This document shows positions 56,991 to 64,000 of a stretch of 64,000 nt of DNA, piece after piece. The notes under the pieces are model-generated. The model was not told the DNA's origin, searched no databases, and worked only from the letters and a program-made list of their open reading frames with translations. The position numbers and the translations under genes are program-made. Each line of letters opens with the position of its first letter. Within the stretch, counting starts at the first letter, position 1. The stretch comes from Prunus persica (Eukaryota > Streptophyta > Magnoliopsida > Rosales > Rosaceae), in assembly GCF_000346465.2 (NCBI RefSeq), contig NC_034009.1, positions 43,012,649 through 43,076,648 of the forward strand, in the 5' to 3' direction.

Positions 56991-57644
56991 CCCTCTCCCC
57001 CAATATAGCTATAAAAAAAGACAGAATGCATGCAGACACATATTCTGATGGTTGTAAACGGGACAATGGTGCCAGCCAAAAAAACACGGAGAATGAGATT
57101 CTGATTATTGTAAACGGGATTAATTAAGTTCAATCTCTATCCAATGCATCATGTTTCATTTCCAGAAACGGCTGTTCTCTTCCCGCTATATTTTTTCCCT
57201 TACAATGTAAAGAAGCAATAAGAAAGAAGAGATTAAAACATCCACAGAATAATTTATTGACAAGCATGACATTTATTTTACTCACAAGGTTTACATTAAA
57301 AGATCTCTCTCTCTCTCTCTCTCTGAGAAACAGAGCAGAACAAAGCAAAAACAGAGGAAACACAAAACACAAGCATAAATTACAGATCATAGGGAGGTTT
57401 GTTGTTCAATATGACTGATTGTTTGCTTCTTTCGATTTTCAACATTTTTATCACACTCAATTTGTTACTCAAAACATAATACAAAATTAGTCACTGTATA
57501 AGAAATTAGTTAGACATAGCAATACACACTTTGTTTGCTGGATCCGAATCCCAGTAATCAACCCTTTGCCGCCACTGATCTTTGTCTACACGCTTGTGTC
57601 CACAAATGTAACGTCGTGGCGAGCCAATATAAGGAGAGTACTAA
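56991..57644. other. Unique spacer between duplication copies
   Basis: Non-coding, with a short CT tract (57304-57324). I see no homology to the PPR gene or to the permease flanks. This is the junction zone of the tandem duplication. Confidence 0.5.
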
Positions 57645-58454
57645 AAAAGAAGATAAGAAAATATGAAAAAGGAGGACCAGCAAACAACTAGGCGTGGCAC
57701 AATCAGTCAGTGCATTATTGACCATTAACAGGCGTGACACAATCAAGCACAAAGCATCCAGTCATATGTATAAATACCAAATTACAACGGTTGAGAAAAT
57801 AGCATAATTTTTCTCGAATTTTATTATGATTAGTAGTGTTTTGCACGTGAAGGCATGACTAGTTAATTGCTAACCAATATACATAGCACATCTATAATTA
57901 AGGTTAGTAATTAGTCATGCACCCACATACTTGCACATGTTAGTTCGGAGCTTAGAGCCCGACATAGCATAGTTGGCCATAGCCATTGCAACCGTTTTGA
58001 TAAGCACTTCCTTGCCACCAAGAGAGAGAGAATGTTCTGGGCATCCATTAATTCTCGATAATACATTTTCCTCCGTACTTCTTTAAAGTTTAAACACCTG
58101 CTTCTTAGATGCACCAAAATCAGTATTTATGCTAAGATATTTTTCAAAAGCTTCTCTCTCCCGAATATGCAAAAGTCATTTCTATTCAGTTGTTTAGAAT
58201 TGCTTCTGCTCATAAGTGCTTTTAACAAAAACACTGTTATTATAAAATTGTTGCAAATAAATCATTGAGTGGCCTTTATTGGAAATGAGATTCATCTGAA
58301 TATTTATGTACATGCATCCATCGATCTATTAGGGTTGTATTATATGTACATTGCTAATGAATACTATATATCATTTGAATTCATAGTCTTTGCATTTCAT
58401 TCTATTTCCTTTGATAAAAATAAATTACTTCAAATTTGAATAGAATTATTTTTA

Positions 58455-58804
58455 GGGAGATTCACTATTATACCCAATATGGGAGCCCAAATTATAAAAA
58501 TACCCTACATAAAATGAACTTTAGAAACACACCCAAAGCCCATTTACAACATAACAAAAAAGCTTTTAACTTCTTATAAATTACAAAACTGCCATCAATT
58601 TCTTAAAACAAGCTCAACCCCAAAATCTCATAAAAATACCCAAAGCACTCAATAGGGCATCAAAGTAATTTAATAATCAATATTAAATTCAATAAGGCCA
58701 GCTATCATTTTTTGGGTTTTTTTTGGGTTTGTTTATAGGAATTCAATTGTGTAGGGTTTATTTATAATATTAGTGCTAGAAATGGGTATATCACTAAATA
58801 TCTC
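58455..58804. mobile_element. Mutator-type MITE in the permease B promoter
   Basis: A 350-base insert flanked by the 9-bp direct repeat TTATTTTTA (58446-58454 and 58805-58813). Ends pair: left gggagattcactattataccca, right (reverse complement) gagatatttagtgatataccca. Permease A's matching site (near 42858) lacks it. A 9-bp duplication is typical of Mutator-like elements. Non-coding. Confidence 0.85.
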
Positions 58805-59093
58805 TTATTTTTATCATCAATGACGAATAAAATACAGAATCCCTCTAACTTGGATCACTCTCATTTTCAATACGGCAAAGCTGTACACATTGACTATTCA
58901 ATAATCTCACCCGGCACATTTGACTCCTATACTTTTGATAAGCATAGTTTGTCTTTTCCAATTTTGTCACTCCTGTCACTATCAACAGCTCCATTATTTC
59001 ATTCCCACAAAGCCAGACCACTTCTTGCTCTCCCCTACCTCCAACACTCCATTTCTGAAACACACCAAACCCATCAATTCTTGCTAAATTACC

Positions 59094-61007
59094 ATGCACA
59101 TGGAAGCCAATCATGAGGAAAAACGCAACGCTGCCTTGAAGAGAGCCCTTCTCATACTAAGCTGCGTATTCTTATCAATAGGCGCATGCGGAGGCCCTTT
59201 GATAATGCGCCTCTACTTCATCCATGGAGGTAAACGTGTCTGGCTTTCCAGCTGGCTCGAAACCGGCGGCTGGCCAATCATCTTCATCCCCATAGCCCTA
59301 GCTTATTACCATCGCCGCACCACTGAAGGCCCTTCAACAAAACTCTTCTTCATGAAGCTCCCGCTCTTCATAGCCTCCGCCGTCATCGGCCTCCTCACCG
59401 GCCTCGACGACTACCTCTACGCCTACGGCGTGGCCCGCCTTCCTGTCTCCACGGCAGCCCTAATCACCGCTGCCCATCTGGTTTTCACTGCCCTTTTTGC
59501 ATTTCTTCTCGTGAAGCAGAAGTTCACTTCTTACTCTATAAACTGCGTCTTCTTATTGACTATTGGAGCGGCTGTTTTGGGGCTGAACACTAGCGCTGAT
59601 CGGCCAAAGGGTGAGTCGGATAAGCAGTATATTGCCGGGTTTATGATGACGTTGTCGTCAGCGGCTTTGTACGGGTTTGTGTTGCCGTTGGTGGAGTTGA
59701 CATACAAGAAGGCCAAGCAGACCATTACTTATGCTTTGGTTCTTGAGATTCAATTGGTTATGTGTTTGTTTGCTACCATTTTCTGCACCGTGGGGATGCT
59801 TATCAACAATGACTTCAAGGTTAGTGGTAATCCTAACCTCTCCTTCATCATCATCCAATCATTCATAGTTGTTGGAGATTATACTTCAATCTTAATCATA
59901 ATCATAATAATTTCCTTAATTATATTCATCGTTTCTGAACCGCACATTCTAACTCTACTTGATTAATAATAATATAGATTCTCAATTTCACAAGACAAGG
60001 TTTCTCATACTTCAATATTGTTGTAATAATGTGAAATTTTATTAATTTTTTATTACTGTAAAGAGCCTATAGCCATAAAAAGATAATATTACTACATATA
60101 TATATATATATACACACTTAATTTAGGGTGGAACTAGTAGGTAGAAAGTTATAAAGTGACTTTTAGAACTGCGAGGATAAGCTTTGGCTAGCTAGCTTGC
60201 AAGTTGCAAGTTTAAGTGAACAAAAACCCACAAGTTATCCTTTTTGTATTTTCCTCTGAAGAGATAGTGTGATTTCCCAGTCGCCTAAGGCAATTCCTCA
60301 TGTTGTAATGGATGATGATGATGATTTAGAGGAATAATTGCTTCAGAATTAAATAAATCTAAAATATTATAAGTACCAACTGATGAATGTGGGCATTATT
60401 AACAAATTGTCATGTCATATGTCCCATTATGATTGAGAAATTTTTACAAATGATCCACTAGTGTAGTGGTTTAGAGAGTAATTGCTCTCTAGAAAAGGTC
60501 CTGAATTAGATTCCCAGCATCCGTGTAATTGGGAAATTTCTCTGATGCCTAGGATATTACTAATATGAGTTATAATATTCTCTAATGAATGGTCTTATAC
60601 ATTGATTTAAACCTTTTTAGGTTATTCCAAGAGAAGCAAGAAACTTCGAGCTTGGGGAAAGAAGATACTATGTGGTGCTTGTATTTAGTGCAATAGTTTG
60701 GCAGGGTTTCTTTCTGGGAGCCATAGGAATTATCTTCTGTGCCTCATCCTTGCTCTCTGGTATTGTAATTGCTGTTCTGCTCCCAGTTACAGAGATCCTA
60801 GCTGTTATTTTTTACCACGAGAAGTTTCAAGCAGAAAAGGGGGTTGCTCTTGCACTCTCTCTGTGGGGTTTTGTCTCATATTTCTATGGGGAGAGAAAAT
60901 ACAGCAAGCAAAAAGAAAGTGAAATGAAAAATGAAAGAGAAAAAGAAGTAGAAATAGGAAAGAAAGATACCCCAGAAACAGCAGAAGTTTCTCAACTCGA
61001 TCCCTAG
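59094..61007 (+). CDS. Purine permease B (PUP1/3-like, tandem duplicate)
   Basis: Two exons, 59094-59819 and 60621-61007, 370 residues. Very close to permease A across most of both exons, with the same intron position. The first ATG adds MH before the [10 protein letters not shown] start that matches permease A, so 59100 is an alternative start. Motifs [61 protein letters not shown] and [20 protein letters not shown] are kept. Differences cluster near [16 protein letters not shown] ([14 protein letters not shown]), and the C-tail is shorter. The conserved TSSLI/GTQ-type region has changed, so transport properties could differ. Its promoter has a MITE and lacks permease A's proximal TATATAG. 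Frame and splice sites are intact. Confidence 0.93.
60440..60560 (+). mobile_element. SINE-like insertion in the permease B intron
   Basis: About 120 bases are absent from permease A's intron. They contain an A-box-like tagtgtagtggtttagagag and, about 35 bases on, a B-box-like ctgaattagattccc. Similar aaattt words flank it. Too diverged for firm ends. Confidence 0.5.
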
Positions 61008-61302
61008 GCCATGAAAGCGCAAGCTGTTGTTTCATGTCTTCTTCTCTGTTGGAGTTTCCGATCCGAAGGAGGGAAAGGCTGCATCTTCTGTCATTTGTCA
61101 TATATTCTTAACATTTCGGATGTTAGAACTTACTTTTCCTCTCAAATATTATTAGTATGATTAAGGTCAAATAGTAAACCAAAATTGACAAACTGATCTA
61201 TTTTAATTGGCAGTTTATGTGAATTTGTACGTGAATGAAAAGGTTCAATTGAGAATACACATTGTCATATATGCTACTGGTGCACCTAATCACACCAAAT
61301 TG

Positions 61303-61620
61303 TTTGAAAGGCATTCACATGAACAAAAATTCTGAATTCTCTTGACCACAAAGCAATCAGGCATGAGAAGTAAAACGAGGAGCCGAGGAGCTCACCATGT
61401 GTTCGATACAGTGCCTCGCTCAGCGAGGAAAGCCTACGAGGCCAATCAACTTGATCAACGGTCCAACGACGACCAAACGCCTCCGAAGCTGCATTTCAGT
61501 AGATATAAATTCCAAGCGTAAAGCGAAATTGATGAAGAAAACAGAATGAGTCGTTGAGCTTCGTCTTCCTCACCGGACCAAGTAAGCACAATTTTCGCAT
61601 TTTAGAGGTGTTTGGCTACT
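61303..61620 (-). pseudogene. DnaJ (ATJ1-type) 5' remnant: exons 1 and 2 only
   Basis: Counterpart of 56247-56570. Exon 1 (61574-61600, MRKLCLLGP) and exon 2 (61396-61488) remain with GT donors and an AG acceptor. Exon 2 is 93 bases against 106 in the intact gene, a net loss of 13 that shifts the frame. Everything downstream is gone: the next base pair on the left (61302) joins DNA equivalent to 46662. Confidence 0.88.
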
Positions 61621-61872
61621 GTGAAGGATGAAGCTCCTCAAATTGTTGTTGTGATTGGAAGCTCTGGAAATTCGAGAGAAGAAGAATCGAGAAACGAATA
61701 ATCGACGCGACTACAACACGTTGCGTGGTGGGGTTAAGTAGATGAAAACGGTGTCGTTCGGCAACATATTTACTTACTGACTTTCAGATATTCTGGTCCC
61801 GACACGTACGGACGCCCCTGATCTTTCTTCAACCAACGAAGAGGATCGGTGAGCTCTGCAGTTTGGACTTCC

Positions 61873-63605
61873 ATGGCGACTAGCTGTGGGCTCTTCACCG
61901 GTCTGAGACGGTGCTCCCCACACTTCGCGAACTCAGTCGGGTGGAGGAGGCAGCTGTCGTCGCTCTGCTCTTCGTCTTCCCCAGTTGAAAGGCGCAAGGA
62001 CGACGAGCTCAAGAGCAAGATTTTTGGGCTAAAAAATCCGGGTCGGAGCGCAACCACTGTGATTCAGAAATGGGTCGACCGCGGCAACAAGGTCTCTGTT
62101 CTGGAACTCCGTCGCATTTCCATTCAACTCTTGAAATCTAAGCGCTTCGACCATGCCCTCCAGGTTTCAATTCTTCGTTTGTTTGCACAAAATATGCTTA
62201 AAGCTTGAAGATTAGGATATTTTGTAGAGTTTTTCAATCGAAATTTCTTCCTTTTCAAGATGAAAATTTGGAAAAATTGTCACTTTAGAAAAAGTAAGAA
62301 TAAAATTTTCACAATGGTTGAATGGTGTTTGTTTTTTGAACTTTTAGATTGTTTTTCTGTGGATATCAGATACTAGCATGGATGGAGGCTCAAAGCGATT
62401 TTCGACTGTCGCCGGGTGATCATGCCATGAGGTTGGAATCAATCATAAAAGTGAAGGGTATGTTGAAAGCTGAAGAGTATTTTGAGAATTTAGCTGCCAC
62501 TGCTTCAAAAAAAGCTGCTTGTCTTCCTCTTCTTCATGGCTATGTTGTGGAAAAGGACACAGAGAAAGCAGAGGCTCTGATGCTGAAGCTTGGTGGGTTG
62601 GGGCTGATTGTGAGCCCTCATCCCTATAATGAGATGATGAAGTTGTATATGGGCACATGTCAATTTAGGAAAGTGCCCCTTGTTGTAGTTCAAATGAAGA
62701 AAAACAAGATACCATTAACTGTTTTGTCCTACAACCTCTGGATGAATGCATGTGCCAAGCTATCCGGGGTTGCTTCAGTAGAGATGGTTTACAAAGAAAT
62801 GGTGAATGATGAGAATGTTCAGGTTGGATGGAGCACTTTGTCTACTTTAGCCAATGTCTATATGAAAGCAGGCCTTGTTGACAAAGCCAGTTTGGCCCTA
62901 AGAAGGGCTGAAGAGAAGCTGTCTGACTATAACCGCCTTGGTTATTTTTTTCTCATTACGCAATATACTTCTTTAAAGATGAAAGAGGACGTCCTGCGTT
63001 TATGGGAAGCTAGTAAGGCGGTACCTGGGAGAATTCCATGTACTAATTACATGCATATACTGTTGTGTTTGGTGAAGCTAGGTGATATTGTGGAAGCAGA
63101 GAGGATTTTTATGGAGTGGGAGTCCACCTGCTTTAGGTACGATGTTCGAATCTCCAATGTCCTTCTAGGTGCATACATGCGGAATGGAATGGTAGAGAAA
63201 GCTGAGTCGTTGCATCTGCACTCATTGCAGAGAGGCGGTTACCCGAATTATAAGACATGGGAGATCCTTATGGAAGGATGGCTGAAAAGCCAATACATTG
63301 ATAAAGCCATTGAAGCGATGCAAAGAGGGTTCAGTATGTTGCAAGATTGTCATTGGAGGCCATCGCATGATACTATAATGGCCTTTTCTGGTTATTTCGA
63401 AAGGCATGGGAATATTGAGGACGCAAATTGGTATGTCAGAGTTATCCATGATTTGGGTTGTGCAAGTTTGCCATTATACAAATCAGTGCTTAGACTGCAC
63501 CTTTCTGCTCAGAGATCAGCCTCTGACATCCTTAAGATGATGGAGAAGGACATGATTGAGATGGATGATGAGACTTCTGCCCTTGTTCAAGCCTTCGAGG
63601 TGTGA
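61873..63605 (+). CDS. P-type pentatricopeptide repeat protein, mitochondrial (At2g20710-like)
   Basis: Two exons, 61873-62163 and 62370-63605, joined in phase at HALQ|ILAWMEAQ, 508 residues. PPR proteins bind organellar RNA in a sequence-specific way to help processing, editing or translation. The first ATG gives MATSCGLFTGLRR, an Arg/Ser-rich, acid-poor N-terminus like a mitochondrial presequence. Then comes the family head VIQKWVDRGNKVSVLELRRI and ...DFRLSPGDHAMRLE, followed by about nine degenerate 35-residue helical repeats (for example VLSYNLWMNACAKLSGVASV). No E, DYW or SMR domain, so P class. The RNA target is unknown. Its 5' end lies at the right edge of the segmental duplication; a dead 5' copy is at 56852. 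Confidence 0.92.
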
Positions 63606-64000
63606 CTTTATAATCTGTGCTGTACAGTAAGTTCTAGTCGCTTCCTGTGAAGGCTCATGGGGAACAATTTATGCTTCTCTGACTGTTTGTTCGTGAATCA
63701 AAGACAATGGTGAAATGGTTCATAAAAATATAGAGAGTATAACATTTGAACATCGAAAGCATAATAGCTCAAGTGCCACATATAGAGGTCCCTTGATTCA
63801 GGGAAGTTGCTTCTTTGTTAGTTAAGGTGGAGAAAAAGATAGATCAGATGGTCTCTCTGGTTTCCTTATTTGAACAGAAACAAAGAGATGGAGCCCTTGT
63901 TGTAGATTGTTAGGGAAGATGGCTTCTTGGATCCTTTTCCTTCAGTCAAACAATTAAAATATTTGGTCATGATTCTTAAGGTATTAATGTTCTCGGCAAT
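63606..64000. other. PPR gene 3' flank
   Basis: Non-coding to the end of the window, presumably 3' UTR and beyond. No other feature recognised. Confidence 0.4.

Larger units (their letters stand above)
57645..62040. repeat. Segmental tandem duplication, copy 2 (permease + DnaJ relic + PPR start)
   Basis: Partner of 41553-56990. It contains permease B, a two-exon DnaJ remnant and the PPR 5' end in the same order and orientation. The PPR gene continues beyond the duplicated part. Confidence 0.9.

Noticed and set aside
57911..58117. 68-codon minus frame upstream of permease B
   Set aside because: No motif; region is duplicated non-coding DNA.
59531..59858. Minus frames opposite permease B
   Set aside because: Antisense shadows of a conserved coding exon; the same occurs opposite permease A.

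Overview
The window is a plant nuclear chromosome segment, AT-rich and with spliced genes. The gene families and the types of repeat fit a woody dicot, most likely Rosaceae and probably Prunus; that assignment is inferred from sequence character, not from a search. One 100-base run of N (37524-37623) marks a scaffold join.

Layout. 0.3-3.2 kb: an intact single-exon CC-NB-LRR resistance-type gene (minus) whose upstream region is duplicated. 5.5-27.8 kb: three intact MATE/DETOXIFICATION transporter genes (DTX27-like), all minus and all with the same eight-exon plan (482, 500 and 493 aa). Between the first and second lie a small conserved plant gene (11.7-12.0 kb) and a debris island at 14.3-17.8 kb. 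That island holds an array of palindrome plus G-box repeats, a broken lysine-ketoglutarate reductase/saccharopine dehydrogenase fragment, a hAT-type element inside a minisatellite, and a broken phage-type organellar RNA polymerase (RpoT) fragment. 29.1-30.7 kb: an intronless GH1 beta-glucosidase with both catalytic glutamates. 36.1-37.4 kb: a proline/histidine-rich membrane protein of the TED7 (secondary wall) type.

41.5-63.6 kb is a tandem segmental duplication. The unit was purine permease - mitochondrial DnaJ (ATJ1 type) - start of a PPR gene. Copy 1 keeps the permease and a complete 19-exon DnaJ gene but holds only a start-less 5' stub of the PPR gene. Copy 2 keeps a second permease and the complete PPR gene, but about 9.6 kb is missing and only two exons of DnaJ remain. 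The two copies have thus lost complementary genes.

Mobile DNA is mostly small and non-autonomous: two related Helitron-like elements, several long-inverted-repeat MITEs, a Mutator-type MITE with a 9-bp target duplication in the second permease promoter, tRNA-like SINE traces and an LTR primer-binding-site remnant. No complete autonomous transposon and no tRNA or rRNA gene was recognised. Exon boundaries were worked out by hand from splice signals, reading phase and family conservation.
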